NCBI GenBank assembly: GCA_963841205.1
Contig: CAWJCH010000014.1
Span: forward strand, 558,001-622,000
Length of the DNA stretch: 64,000 nt
Source: CAWAWP01 sp963841205
Lineage (GTDB): Bacteria; Chloroflexota; Ktedonobacteria; Ktedonobacterales; JADMIN01
Reading direction: 5' to 3'
The notes below the pieces were generated by a model. It saw only the letters and a list, made by a program, of their open reading frames with translations. It searched no databases and was not told where the DNA came from. Positions 26,528 through 36,361 of this stretch are shown here, piece after piece (within the stretch, counting starts at the first letter, position 1; every line of letters begins with the position of its first letter). The position numbers were made by a program, and so were the translations under genes.

Positions 26528-29263
26528 ATGAGATTGCGCTTGTATTGGAACTACGCCACGCGGTCGCTGATCCGCAACGGTCAGCGCACACTGCTGGCGA
26601 TCTTCTGCGTCGCCGTCGGCGTGATGGCGATCGTCTCGCTCGAGCTGGTCGGCAACATGATCGGCGGGGCGCTCACCGGCAACGTCCGCGACAGCAACGG
26701 CGGCGACGTGCAGGTGCGCAGCGATGTTTCGCCGATGACCGCAAGTCAGTTGAGCACCTTCGACTCGCTCAAGTCGCAGGGCCTCATCACCGCGTGGTCG
26801 GCGGTCTCGGCGCGCGACGCGCAGACCTATGACAACAGCGGCAACGCCCAATTCTACTCCGTGCGCGCCGTCGATCCCGCCACTTTCCCTGTGGCTGGCC
26901 CGCCGATCTTCACCAATCCCAGCAATGACACGCTTGCCAGCGCCCTCAGCGACGACGGCGCCGTCGCCAGCGCGCAGCTTCTGACCCAGCTCCACGCCCA
27001 CGTCGGCGATTCGCTCTCCATCTCGACGACCGACGGGCGCACGCTCAACGTGCACATCACCGCGGCGATCGCGAGCGCCGGGCAGTTCAACACGGCCGTT
27101 GCGCTCGTCTCGCTCGATACGTACAGCGCGGCGAGCAGCAGCTCCGGTCTGCCCGTCACGTACAGCGTCGTCTACGCAAACGTCCCCGGCGGCTCGGTGG
27201 CCAATCAAAACGCGGTGAAGAGCGTGCTCGGGCAGCAGCTGCCGCGCGCCACCGTGACGACCGTGAATGATGCGATCCAGCAGAACAAAGACTCGGTCCA
27301 GAACATCAACTACTTCTTGGAAATCGTCGGCCTGCTGGCGCTGCTGATCGGCGGTGTGGGCATCATCAACACCATGCAAGTGTTGCTGCGGCGGCGGCGC
27401 ACAGAGATCGCCATGCTCAAGACGGCGGGCTACCGCCAGGGCGATCTGTATAGCATGTTTGGGCTGGAGGCGGCGTTGCTCGGCCTGCTCGGCGGCGTCA
27501 TCGGCGCGGCGGCTGGCATCGGCGTCAGCTTCATCCTCAGGGCCTTCGTCCAGAATGCCTTCTTCGTGCAGTTGCCCACCACCATCGACGCCAGGACGGT
27601 CGTCTTGGGCGTGGTGATCGGCTTCGCCACCGCGTTGATCTTCGGCATCATGCCGATCGTACAAGCCAGCAGCGTGCGCCCCATCGCCGTGCTGCGCGAG
27701 CTGCCGGAGGGCGGGGGCGGCGCGAGCGTCCTCCTCACCATCGGCCTGGGGATTCTCGTCGCTATCCTCTACTTCGTCCTGGCGGACGTCATCCTCGGCA
27801 ACAACCTCCCGCTCGCCATCTTCTCCGTCGGAGGGACCGGCCTCTTCCTGCTGTTCCTCAGCCTCTTCTTCGGGGTGGTCGTGCTGGTCATCAGTAAACT
27901 GCCGGTGCTGGAGCGTTTCACCTGGTGGTATCTGCTGATCATCCTCGCGGGGCTGGCGATCTCGGCGCTGCTGACCATCGCTGTCCCTGGCTTCGGCATC
28001 CTGCTGCTCGCGGTCTCCGTCTTCGGCCTGCTGATCGTCGTGCTCCCCCGCTCATGGAAGGTCAACTTCCGGCTGGCGCTGCGTAACATCGGGCGGCAGA
28101 AGGCGCGCACGGTGACGACGCTGGTGGCGCTCTTCATCGGCCTCTTCGTCATCGGCACGGTGCTGGCGCTGGGGCAGAACATCCAGGACAAGATCGGCAG
28201 CGCCATCTCCTCGCAGATCACCTACAACTCCTACATCATCGCCGGCTCCAACAACAAGGATCAGGTGGATGCGGCGTTGAAGACGGTCGGCGGCGTGCAG
28301 AAGGAGCAGATCAACACCATCGCGTATGTCTACCCAGTATCGGTCAACGGCGTCCCGTTCGACACCATCCTGAAACAGTCGACGGGATCGGGCGCCAATA
28401 AGATCGGCTCGCAGGAGTTGCAAGGGTACCTCAGCTCGGTGGAAGGCTTCGATCTCGCACATGGCAGCGTCCCCGACGTCACACTCAGCAAACCCGGTGG
28501 CGGATCCGCCGGGCAGAATCTCACCGCCGCCGACGCAGCGACCAACAACGTCATCATGTCGCCGCGCACCGCGCTCCCTCCGCTCAACCTCAAGGTCGGC
28601 GATACCATCGTCGTCGCCGATATCAATCAGCAGAACCCGGTGACGCTTACCGTGAAGGGATTCGGCTCCGGCCTTTCACTCGTGAGCGGCGGCATCTCGA
28701 TGGACAACAGCGTCGCGCTGGCACTTAGCGGGGGCCATCCGGCCTACTCCTACTCGCTGAAGCTCGACCCCGCGAAGGCGACGCAAGAGCTCCATCAGGT
28801 GCAGAGGCTGGTGCCGTCCATCCAGACCTTCAATATCGCTGATTTCCTTTCGGCGTTCATCAAGATCCTCGACAACTTCATCGGCATGATCACCGCGATC
28901 GGCTCGCTGACGGTGCTGGCCGGCGTCATCATCATCGCCAATGCGGTGGCACTGGCGATGCTGGAGCGGCGGCGTGAGTTGGGCATCCTCAAGGCGGTGG
29001 GTTACACCAGTCGCAGCGTGCTCGGCGAGGTTCTGATCGAGAACGGCATCGTTGGCTTCACCGGTGGGCTACTGGCGCTGCTCTTGGTGGCCCTCTTCCT
29101 GACGGTGGCCGCCAAGCTGATCTTCAAGACGGACCTCGGCGTCGGCGCGCCGTTGGTGCTGTTCCTCGTCCTCGGCACCGCGGCGATCTCGATGCTCGTG
29201 GCTGGCCTGGTGGCGTACCAGTCCACGCGCGTGCGCCCGCTCGAAGTGCTGCGCTACGAGTAG
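26528..29263 (+). CDS. Two-module FtsX/MacB-type ABC transporter permease
   Basis: The 911-residue permease has an N-terminal helix, a MacB-like extracytoplasmic domain (about residues 50-260), then FtsX core helices (about 275-400). Four more helices follow in the middle (about 410-530). After these come a second extracytoplasmic domain and a second FtsX core at the C-terminus (about 780-905, with ERRRELGILKAVGYTSRSVL). The first core has the parallel RRRRTEIAMLKTAGYRQGDL coupling-helix sequence. Such doubled permeases work with one LolD-like ATPase to move lipoproteins or peptides or to drive envelope enzymes. GTG 26465 is a longer alternative start; ATG 26528 has GGGGG upstream. Confidence 0.92.
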   Translation: MRLRLYWNYATRSLIRNGQRTLLAIFCVAVGVMAIVSLELVGNMIGGALTGNVRDSNGGDVQVRSDVSPMTASQLSTFDSLKSQGLITAWSAVSARDAQTYDNSGNAQFYSVRAVDPATFPVAGPPIFTNPSNDTLASALSDDGAVASAQLLTQLHAHVGDSLSISTTDGRTLNVHITAAIASAGQFNTAVALVSLDTYSAASSSSGLPVTYSVVYANVPGGSVANQNAVKSVLGQQLPRATVTTVNDAIQQNKDSVQNINYFLEIVGLLALLIGGVGIINTMQVLLRRRRTEIAMLKTAGYRQGDLYSMFGLEAALLGLLGGVIGAAAGIGVSFILRAFVQNAFFVQLPTTIDARTVVLGVVIGFATALIFGIMPIVQASSVRPIAVLRELPEGGGGASVLLTIGLGILVAILYFVLADVILGNNLPLAIFSVGGTGLFLLFLSLFFGVVVLVISKLPVLERFTWWYLLIILAGLAISALLTIAVPGFGILLLAVSVFGLLIVVLPRSWKVNFRLALRNIGRQKARTVTTLVALFIGLFVIGTVLALGQNIQDKIGSAISSQITYNSYIIAGSNNKDQVDAALKTVGGVQKEQINTIAYVYPVSVNGVPFDTILKQSTGSGANKIGSQELQGYLSSVEGFDLAHGSVPDVTLSKPGGGSAGQNLTAADAATNNVIMSPRTALPPLNLKVGDTIVVADINQQNPVTLTVKGFGSGLSLVSGGISMDNSVALALSGGHPAYSYSLKLDPAKATQELHQVQRLVPSIQTFNIADFLSAFIKILDNFIGMITAIGSLTVLAGVIIIANAVALAMLERRRELGILKAVGYTSRSVLGEVLIENGIVGFTGGLLALLLVALFLTVAAKLIFKTDLGVGAPLVLFLVLGTAAISMLVAGLVAYQSTRVRPLEVLRYE

Positions 29264-29313
29264 CGGTATCCCAATCCTGGTCGAGCGGGGCTCCTCATGC
29301 GAGGGTGGCGTTG

Positions 29314-30089
29314 TTATGCTGCCTCTTCCATGAGCGGCTCCGCCCGCGATCCTCGCTTGAGGACGGCGTAGGTCGCGCCTTGCACCAACACGGCGGTGAG
29401 GCAGGCGGCCCGGGATGCCACGAGGATGCCCGCGCGTTCGAGCAGCACGGCCAGCACGAAGAAGGACGAGGCGAAGGCGAACGGGCCGTAGACGACTCCA
29501 CGCATCAGCCGCACGACGGCTCGGCGCCCGCGGAGCGCTGCGTGAAGACGGCGTAGATCGCGGCGTAGACAGGGAACGGCGAGAGCAGGCCGCTGAGGCG
29601 CAGACCCAATGCCGACGAAATGCCCGTCACCAGCAATACGAGCGCGGTCGCCAACGCCATCCGCGCGGCGATCTCCCAGCGCGGCGAGATCGACGGAGCT
29701 GTTGTCGTGCGCCCCTCGCGCACCGTGCGATCTGGCGGGAAGACGAGCAGGCCCAGCGCGAATGACGCCAGCGCGCAGGCGAAGAGCGGCGCCAGCGGCG
29801 GAGTCACCTGCTGCAAGGCTAATGTCACCACCAAGAAGACGCCGGCGCTCGCCACGAAGGTCGCCGGCCAGCGCCAGTGCTGCGCCAACCAGCTATACGC
29901 GAGGGGCTATGGGCCACCTCGGAGAAGCCCCCGCCAGGATGCCCTGCGCAGCGGCCGCCGCGAACGCCGCGCCGTGGTCCAGCGCGAGCAGCAGCGCGAT
30001 GGGACCCGAGGTGAACGGCAGCCCCACTAGCCGCCCGCTCACATCCGGCCCCAGCGGCGGCCCACCAGCGAGATTGCGGCGATCAGCAT
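29314..30089 (-). pseudogene. Decayed multipass membrane protein
   Basis: Successive frames on the minus strand together spell one membrane protein of about 250 residues: MLIAAISLVG near 30089, GRLVGLPFTSGPIALLLALD, FAAAAAQGILAGA, AYSWLAQHW, SGLLSPFPVYAAIYAVFTQR, then RLMRGVVYGPFAFASSFFVL. At least three frame changes (near 30045, 29910 and 29515) separate these pieces, and a UAG interrupts one of them. The pattern of six to eight helices and the LSGLLSPFP...FxxR motif resembles a small-membrane-protein family that I cannot name. It is clearly broken. Confidence 0.6.
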
Positions 30090-30263
30090 GGGTGTGAGGG
30101 TGCGCTATACGGTGAGATTCTGCTCGCGACGCTACCTTTGGTTCAGTCGAATGGTGTGGGTGTCTGACTGGCGCGGAGATTCGAGCGGTCCCTCAGCATA
30201 CGCCTATCGCGCTAGCGCCTCTGTGATAGGCTGAAGCGGATCAGCTCTGAGGAGGCGGCGACC

Positions 30264-30986
30264 ATGCATCTCGATCCGACGACGCTCGCTCAGTGGTTCG
30301 GCGCCTATGGGTATCCAGCACTCGCGCTGCTGGTGACGCTTGCCGCCTCCGGCGTGCCGATACCGTTCCCCGTCGGCGCCGCGTTCGTGGCCCTGGGCGC
30401 ACTCACCGCCGCGTCGCACGGACCGAGCTTTGCCGTCTTACTGGTCGTGGCGCTGCTCGCGGCCACCCTCGGCCACAGCGTGGATTACTGGCTCGGACGC
30501 GCGGGCAGTCCGCTGCTGAGGCGCGGCCTCTCCCGGTTGGAACGCCGCGCCGGCTGGGGCGCGCTTGACCGCGCCGAGCAGGGATTGGCCCGCAACGGGA
30601 GCGCCTTGATCCTGTTGACGCGCTTCCTGCTGACGCCGATTGCCAGCCCGGTGAGCGCGCTGGCCGGCGCGACGCGCTTCCCCTACGCGCGTTACCTCGC
30701 CCTCGAAGCGTTCGGACAACTGATCTACTTCGGCGGCTATCTGGGACTGGGGCGCGCCCTCGGCCCGGCGATGATCCATAGCGGGTTGACGATGGTCCTG
30801 TTCTTCGGGGTGATCGCGCTATTGGTGTTGGCGCCCATCCTTTTGTTGCGCCTGCGACCAGGATTGTTGCGCCGACTCACCCAACCCTCCACCGCGCCAG
30901 AAGAGGTGGTTGACGTCGCGCTTGCCACCGCCTCGCCTGCGCCGCCGCTTGCCCGGCGCCGGGCGGCTCGCCCTCCGCGCGAGTAG
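30264..30986 (+). CDS. DedA/SNARE-associated family membrane protein
   Basis: The 240-residue protein follows the DedA (VTT) layout: a first hydrophobic hairpin with SGVPIPFPVGAAFVALGAL, a GHSVDYWLGRAG helix, and the conserved Arg-containing LLTRFLLTPIASPVSALAGATRFPYARYLALEAFGQLIYFGGYLGLG block. DedA proteins flip lipids such as undecaprenyl phosphate or phosphatidylethanolamine. The final 30 residues are Pro/Ala/Arg-rich. GAGGAGG lies about 8 nt before ATG 30264. It stands alone. Confidence 0.88.
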   Translation: MHLDPTTLAQWFGAYGYPALALLVTLAASGVPIPFPVGAAFVALGALTAASHGPSFAVLLVVALLAATLGHSVDYWLGRAGSPLLRRGLSRLERRAGWGALDRAEQGLARNGSALILLTRFLLTPIASPVSALAGATRFPYARYLALEAFGQLIYFGGYLGLGRALGPAMIHSGLTMVLFFGVIALLVLAPILLLRLRPGLLRRLTQPSTAPEEVVDVALATASPAPPLARRRAARPPRE

Positions 30987-30999
30987 CCCGCGACCCGTC

Positions 31000-31758
31000 T
31001 CAGACAACACGATACGGTCGCCAGACGACCACATCCTGGCGCGCGGCGTAATGGAGCAGGGGTGGTTCGTCTGCGAGCGGGATGCCATGTGACTGCCCCA
31101 GCGTGTTGACGGCGAACTCGGCCTCGGCCACCTGCAAGGGCCACGGGCCGTGTTGGATCTCGCCGCGATAGACCTGCCCACGCGGGCTGACGGCGTAGAG
31201 GCAGTAGCGCTCGGCGAGGAAGTATTCGAGGGTGCCGCGTTCGGCGGTGAACGGCGGCTGGACAGGACGATAGCTGGCTTCGAGTCGCGCGGGCAGGCCG
31301 CCGTGGATCGTGGCGCTTGTATAGTGGACCGCGTCGCCGTCGCGCTCGCAGCGCATCGCGGCACTGAAGTATGGCAGGTAGAACAACCGTCGCGCGATCG
31401 CCACGGCAACAGCGTTCGCCGCGTCGAGGCTGAAGAAATAGACGCCGGGTCGACCGCCTATCGTGACATACGTGCGCACGTTCAGCTCAAGGAAGGACGA
31501 GAGTCCAGGGACCGCCGGCACGCCTCGCGGACGCACGCCTCGCATCTGGAATGGCACGATGCCAACCCACGCATTGCCGTCGAAGCTATCCAGCGCGCCG
31601 TGCGGCATGGCAGGTGAGAGCAACGGCGCCAGCAGATCGGGCGCGACAGGCCAGTGTGCGAAGAGCAGCTCGTGCCACTGCTGCCGCATCACCCATGGAC
31701 TCGACGGCAGCGGCCACTCGCGCTGCTCCGTCTGTCGCAGGATCTCGCTCGCTCTCAT
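31000..31758 (-). CDS. YqjF-like DUF2071 family protein
   Basis: The 252-residue protein matches the DUF2071/YqjF family. It has W..LLFAHWPVAPDLLAPLLSP near the N-terminus, WVGIVPFQMRGVRPRG, then FLELNVRTYVTIGGRPGVYFFSLDA, and the acetoacetate-decarboxylase-like strands that follow (FLAERYCLYAVSPRGQVYRGEI). Function of the family is unknown. ATG 31758 is preceded by GGAG at a good distance; the nine extra codons upstream are unlikely to be coding. It is convergent with the DedA gene, with 13 bp between the stops. Confidence 0.85.
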   Translation of the reverse strand: MRASEILRQTEQREWPLPSSPWVMRQQWHELLFAHWPVAPDLLAPLLSPAMPHGALDSFDGNAWVGIVPFQMRGVRPRGVPAVPGLSSFLELNVRTYVTIGGRPGVYFFSLDAANAVAVAIARRLFYLPYFSAAMRCERDGDAVHYTSATIHGGLPARLEASYRPVQPPFTAERGTLEYFLAERYCLYAVSPRGQVYRGEIQHGPWPLQVAEAEFAVNTLGQSHGIPLADEPPLLHYAARQDVVVWRPYRVV

Positions 31759-31834
31759 CCAATCTCCGCTCCCGCAGCATCCCACTATTGTCTATAGATG
31801 AGCATAGTTGAGGGTGGACGAGGCGATCAATTAC

Positions 31835-33113
31835 AGAAATGGGCCAGAAAGGCCCACGCTTTAGAGCCGGGGATGAAGGGCCTGCTCCCCTTGCAAACAC
31901 GCATGCTTTATGTTATCACGTTGACATGCGTAAGACCTTCAGATACCGGCTATAACCGACCCACGAACTGCGCCGTCTCCTGGAGCGGCAGCTTGAAGAG
32001 TGCCGCTGGCTTTACAATCACTTGCTGGCCGAACGGCGGGATTCCTGGGAGCAGCGGCATGAGCTCGCGCGCCTGTATGACCAGCACGCCACGCTGCCGG
32101 CGCTCAAGGCGGAGCGGCATACGCTGGCCGAGGTGCAGTCGCAGGTCTTGCAGAACGTCGCCGTACGCATCGACCTCGCTTTCCAGGCATTCTTCCGCCG
32201 CGCCAGGGCGGGCGAGCAGGAACCAGGCTATCCCCGCTTTCGCGGCTGGGGTCGCTACGACAGGCTCACCTTCCCGCAGGTGCCGGTCGGCTGCAAACTG
32301 GACGGCGAGGCCGAACGCCTGCGCGTGATGAACGTCGGGCAGGTGAAGATCGTCATACACCGCCCTCTGGAAGGCACGCCCAAGACGGCCACCCTCCGGC
32401 GCAGCAGCACCGGCAAATGGTACGTCTCGTTCGCCTGTGAGTGCGCCGATACTCCTCCTTTGCCAGCCACCGGATGCGAGGTGGGCCTTGATGTTGGCCT
32501 GAAGACGTTTGCGATGCCCTGCACCGGCACGCAGGACGCCATCGAGAATCCGCGTTTCTTCCGCCGTGATGAACATGCCCTGGCTGGGGCGCAGCGACGA
32601 CTTTCCCGCGAGGAGAAGGGCACCCCTGAGCGCGGGCAGCGGGGGCGCATAGTGGCGCGCGCGCATGAGCGTATCGCCTGGCGGCGCGACGACTTCGCCC
32701 ATCAGCACCGCCGCCGCATCATCAACATCTTCGATCTGATCGCCGTCGAGGATTTGTCGGTCAACCGGATGACGCACAACCGTTGCCTCGCCAAGAGCAT
32801 CCACGACGCGGCGTGGGGCCAGTTCGCAGACCTCCTCTCCTACAAGGCAGCATGGGCCGGTCGGAGATTCGTCGCGGTGAACCCCGCGTACACGAGTCAG
32901 GATTGTCCCAGCTGTGGGCATCGGCAAACGCTCGCCCTCTCCGACCGCATCTACACCTGCCCCTGCTGCGGGCTGGTCCTCGACCGCGACCTGAACGCCG
33001 CCCGGAATATCCTGCGATTGGCAAAAGCATCGTTGCGAGACCTGTTGGGATTGGGGCAACAATCCCTGGCGCAAGCCTAGAAGCTCCCGCATTTATGCGG
33101 GAGAGTTGTCACA
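31835..33113 (+). mobile_element. TnpB-only (IS200/IS605-type) element, copy B
   Basis: It starts with AGAAA directly after TTAC (31831-31834). A subterminal hairpin GGGCC-AGAAA-GGCCC lies at 31841-31855. It ends after the hairpin CTCCCGCAT/ATGCGGGAG (about 33084-33102) and GAGTTGTCACA, as copy A does. TTAC is the classic target tetranucleotide of some IS608-like elements and would serve as the target-adjacent motif of this TnpB. No tnpA is present, so movement needs a transposase from elsewhere. The 3' 100-150 bp probably encodes the omega RNA scaffold. Confidence 0.78.
31926..33080 (+). pseudogene. Near-intact TnpB with a nonsense codon at position 10 (copy B)
   Basis: From ATG 31926 the reading is MRKTFRYRL-stop-PTHELRRLL; the UAA at 31953-31955 sits where TnpB proteins and copy A have Tyr (RLYPT). 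Everything after it is open for 374 codons. The RuvC residues are intact (GLDVGLKTFAMP, IAVEDLSVNRM, LDRDLNAARNI), and so is the zinc ribbon (CPSCG ... CPCCG). Restart at the TTG at 32022 would give a 352-residue protein missing the first 32 residues. It is therefore either recently dead or truncated. Copy A is more decayed. Confidence 0.85.
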
Positions 33114-33606
33114 TGCTGAGTCAGCGAGTTCGCCGGACATCAGGTAAGAGATCGTTTTGAGGGCATGGGGCGCGAGCCTGAGGCCGACATTAAAAGCGCT
33201 GAGCGTTCCCTGGTAGTTCCTCAGTTCCACCGAACAGAGACGGCGAACGCTGTGCTACGTGCCGCGCTCCCCTGCGGTGTGAGCGTGACATCGAGGTGCC
33301 TCGTGATGTGGCCGTCAACGCGAGGATGTCCTTCGCCATCGTGGTCATCACGGACTGAATGCGGGGGAGGTTCCTGCCGGGGAGCGGCATGCCTGTGGCA
33401 TCGCGCACGATTACGGTGATGGTGTTGGGACCGTCGAGATACGAGCATGCACGTTTAGCCCTTGCCGCACCCTCAGCGCCGGTAGACACCTGCGTGAGCA
33501 CTCATCCCAACCACGTCTTCGCGTAGGTCGCGCTCCGCGACTGGTATGGCTTTTGCTCTTCTGTTAGTACAGGGGATGAGACCTGCAAGAGGCTGAGGGG
33601 ATTGCG
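33114..33606. other. Intergenic region with a possible Ig-like domain remnant
   Basis: On the minus strand at about 33190-33450 one frame reads GPNTITVIVRDATGMPLPG, the opening of a bacterial Ig-like (Big_1) repeat. An adjacent frame continues with HLDVTLTPQGS. Together they look like a degraded fragment of a surface protein. No intact gene is present. Confidence 0.3.
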
Positions 33607-34686
33607 ATGGACGCCGCCAGCGAACGTCAGAAGTCACGCCGCGCGCCCGATGCGTGGCTACGCCGGAAGCTGCGCGCATACTACCCGCACCCTTATCCGC
33701 GCGCGGTCGAGTCAATCGTACGGGCGGCACGGGGCGTGGAGGTTACGCCGAGCGAGCCGAGCTTCGATAATCCGTTCACGCTGGACGATCTCGCTTCTCT
33801 CGACGGCGAGACGCTGCGCGAGGTACTCGCGGCGAAACGTGCGTCGTTGCCGGCGGACGAACTGGCGGTGGTGCTCCGCGAGGCTACACCGGCGGTGCAG
33901 CGCCGCGTGCGCGACGGGCTTCTTGGGCGGGACCGCGCACGTTTCGATGCCATCCTGCGCGCCGGCGAGGCGGGGGAAGCACGAGAGGCCCGCCAGCGCC
34001 TGCTGGACGCGTTCTTCTGGGAGCTTACCTATCGCAAGACGCCGGAGCTCTACGAGGCGCTGACCGAGGGGGAGCGGATGCATCCCGCGCTTTTCCCGAC
34101 GCTCGAACCATGGATGCGCGGGCGCGACGTGCTGGACGCGGGGGCCGGCAGCGGGCGCGCCACGCTCGAATGCCTGCGCTGGGGTGCGCGGCGGATCTAC
34201 GCGGTCGAGCCGTCGGAAGGGCTGCTTCGGCTGCTCGGTGAGAAGGCGAAGCCCCTGTCGGGCGCCGATCGTATCGTGTCTATGCAAGGTCGGTTCGACG
34301 CGCTGCCCCTGGCGGACGGGAGCGTGGATACGGCCCTATCGTGCTCGGCCTTCACCTCGCTGCCGAACCAGGGCGGCGAGGCAGGCCTGCGTGAGTTGCG
34401 GCGGGTGACGCGCGGCGGCGGCACAATCGTGATCATCTGGCCGCGCCCCGAAGATTTCGGCTGGCTGGCGGAGCGAGGCTTTCGCTACGTTGCCCTGCCG
34501 GCGCGCGACGAGATGAGCGTGCGCTTTCGCTCATTGGCAGTGGCGCTGCGGGTGGCGCGTCGCTTCTACGCTGACAACGCCGCCGTGCGGCGCTACCTGG
34601 CGCGGACGCGCCGACCCGAAGTGCCCTATCGACTGCTGGGAAACAACCCTCCCCACGACTTCTGCTGGCTGCGAATAGAAAAATGA
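33607..34686 (+). CDS. Class I SAM-dependent methyltransferase with an extra N-terminal helical domain
   Basis: The 359-residue protein has an Arg/Glu-rich helical N-terminal part (about residues 1-150). A Rossmann methyltransferase domain follows: motif I VLDAGAGSGRATLE, acidic loop AVEPSEG, motif II-like ALPLADGSVDTALSCSAF, and LRRVTRGGGTIVIIWPRP. The substrate is unknown. GAGGGG lies 6 nt before ATG 33607. Its last 61 bp overlap the tail of the oppositely oriented recombinase fragment. It is not closely related to the two methyltransferases at 37.6-39.3 kb. Confidence 0.85.
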   Translation: MDAASERQKSRRAPDAWLRRKLRAYYPHPYPRAVESIVRAARGVEVTPSEPSFDNPFTLDDLASLDGETLREVLAAKRASLPADELAVVLREATPAVQRRVRDGLLGRDRARFDAILRAGEAGEAREARQRLLDAFFWELTYRKTPELYEALTEGERMHPALFPTLEPWMRGRDVLDAGAGSGRATLECLRWGARRIYAVEPSEGLLRLLGEKAKPLSGADRIVSMQGRFDALPLADGSVDTALSCSAFTSLPNQGGEAGLRELRRVTRGGGTIVIIWPRPEDFGWLAERGFRYVALPARDEMSVRFRSLAVALRVARRFYADNAAVRRYLARTRRPEVPYRLLGNNPPHDFCWLRIEK

Positions 34687-35790
34687 TCTGGGAGTTGAAG
34701 CTGACTCTGTACCCAGTGGTCGTACACCGCGCCCAGTTCCCATGAGAAGTCCCACCAATCGCTCTTTGGCTCCTTCTTGCCCTTGAGCGTGACGCGGACC
34801 TTGAATGCGTACAGGAACCGGCGCTTACTATCAAAATCAGCCGTATGCAGACGCTCTTTGGCTTCGGTGCCGAGCGAGACCAGGGTGCCCACTACGTCCT
34901 CTTCCTGCTCGAAGCGCCCAATTGATTCCGCCAACTCTTCCCGCTTGACTGCGAGCCCCCTCGCTTTCTTTGCCTCACTCTCTGCTATCCTCGTCCATTC
35001 GGCACGGTCCTCGTCCGATGCGGCGTCGAGTGAGGATGCCTTTGCGTTCTTTGCACGGCGCTCCGCGTTTTCGATCTGCTTTTTGACGGCATCCAACTCA
35101 TCCTGCTTACCGCTCCTACCGGACACGCGCTCTGTCTTCCAAATCTCGTACTTCATGCGGAGAACGGCAGGGTCTTCAAACTGGCGAATGAAGAATTGCC
35201 ACTCCCAGTCATCTATGCGTTTCGTGCGCCACGACCAGTTACCGCCTGGACACCCATCCTCATGTACGGTGCCTGTGCAGCGGTTGCGGTAATGCTGATC
35301 CCCATGATTGAAATTCACGGATGGATTCCTGCCGCAGTATCCACACACGCCCAAGCCGTTGCGCAGTAGCGCCTGATGGGGATCGCGCATGTTGCGCGCA
35401 GCAACCACCTTATTGTGTTTGAGCGTTTCTTGGTTGGCGACAAATACTTGCTCGTCTACTATGGGAGGGCAGACATCGGGTCCGTAGACAACCCGATCCT
35501 CGTCTTCTACGTCACGGACGCGGAACCCGGTATACTCTGTCGGTTCGCCGGTTACTGGATCGTTGCGGACCACGGCGGTACGGGCAGTGCGCCAGCCGAC
35601 AAGTTTACCTATGTACGCGGTATCCGAAAGTATCTTCAGAATGGTCGATGCGCGCCACACGCCAGATATATGTCGGCCCTTGGGCAGCTCACCACGCGCT
35701 TCCCATAGCTGTGTTGGGGTAAACACACCCTCTGCGACCAAGCGTTGCCCTATGGCGCGAATGGTCAATCCATCAGGTGGACCGGGCCAC
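34626..35790 (-). pseudogene. C-terminal part of a large serine recombinase
   Basis: The frame encodes the recombinase domain (PDGLTIRAIGQRLVAEG ... STILKILSDTAYIGKLVGWR). It continues with the zinc ribbon (GVCGYCGRNP ... RCTGTVHEDGCPGG), a coiled coil rich in Glu/Lys/Ala (about 140 residues) and a C-terminal tail. The N-terminal catalytic resolvase domain with its serine is missing. Upstream of about 35790 the frame continues only as antisense of a transposase fragment on the plus strand. It is therefore a truncated relic of a phage- or ICE-type integrase, cut by a transposase insertion. Confidence 0.8.
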
Positions 35791-36210
35791 ACCCACCCGA
35801 TCTGGCCGAGGTGTGGCAGGCGTATGTCGCCCGCTTCGCCATTGAGCACCCCCGCCGCTTCTTCACGCAAACGCTCAAATGGACGACGCCCACGCTGCGG
35901 GCGCCGCAGGCGGCCGACCGCTGGACGTGGCTGCTGCTCGTGGCTGCTGCTCGTGGCTGCTGCTCGTGGCGTAGGTGCAGCTGCGGTTAGCGCGGGATCA
36001 GGGGGCGCATGTCCGCCTCCCGTGACAGCCGCCGTTGCCGCCTGAACGGCGCACGCCTGCGCGGGTCCGTCGCGGCTTTGCGCAGCTGCTGGCGCGGGTG
36101 GGCAGTCCGGTGAGCACGCCAAAACCCGGTGGACGGTCACGCGGGCGTCCGCAGGGCAAGCGTGCTCCCCCGCTGTGCGCTTTCCGGCGGTCAAATTGAC
36201 GCCCTGACGC
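35775..36210 (+). pseudogene. C-terminal fragment of an IS701-like DDE transposase
   Basis: In the plus strand the reading PPDLAEVWQAYVARFAIEH, RRFFTQTLKWTTPTLRAPQA and ADRWTWLLLVA is the C-terminal part of a DDE transposase of IS701-like type. After a 13-bp unit present three times (35931-35969) it continues past UAG as VQLRLARDQGAHVRLP, then past UGA as QPPLPPERRTPARVRRGFAQ. The UAG stands where Tyr is usual (VAYxQLRLAR) and the UGA where Trp is usual (LPWQPP). The 5' part of the element is missing. Confidence 0.7.
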
Positions 36211-36288
36211 ATTCCTCGCTTCGTTTGCGAGGCCACCTGCCGGTACCCAAAACGAGGGCTGGCCGCTCGCGGTAGGTTAACGGGTAAG

Positions 36289-36308
36289 CTTAGACCTTAT
36301 TCGGAAAC
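36289..36308 (+). repeat. Left inverted repeat of the IS5 element
   Basis: This 20-mer (CTTAGACC...GGAAAC) matches the reverse complement of 39373-39392 at 19 of 20 positions. A TA dinucleotide at the outer edge may be the target duplication. Confidence 0.75.
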
Positions 36309-36361
36309 GTGGTAGAGTAGGGAGGATGCAAGGGCGACATGAGGAATGCAGGAGCAGGCGG

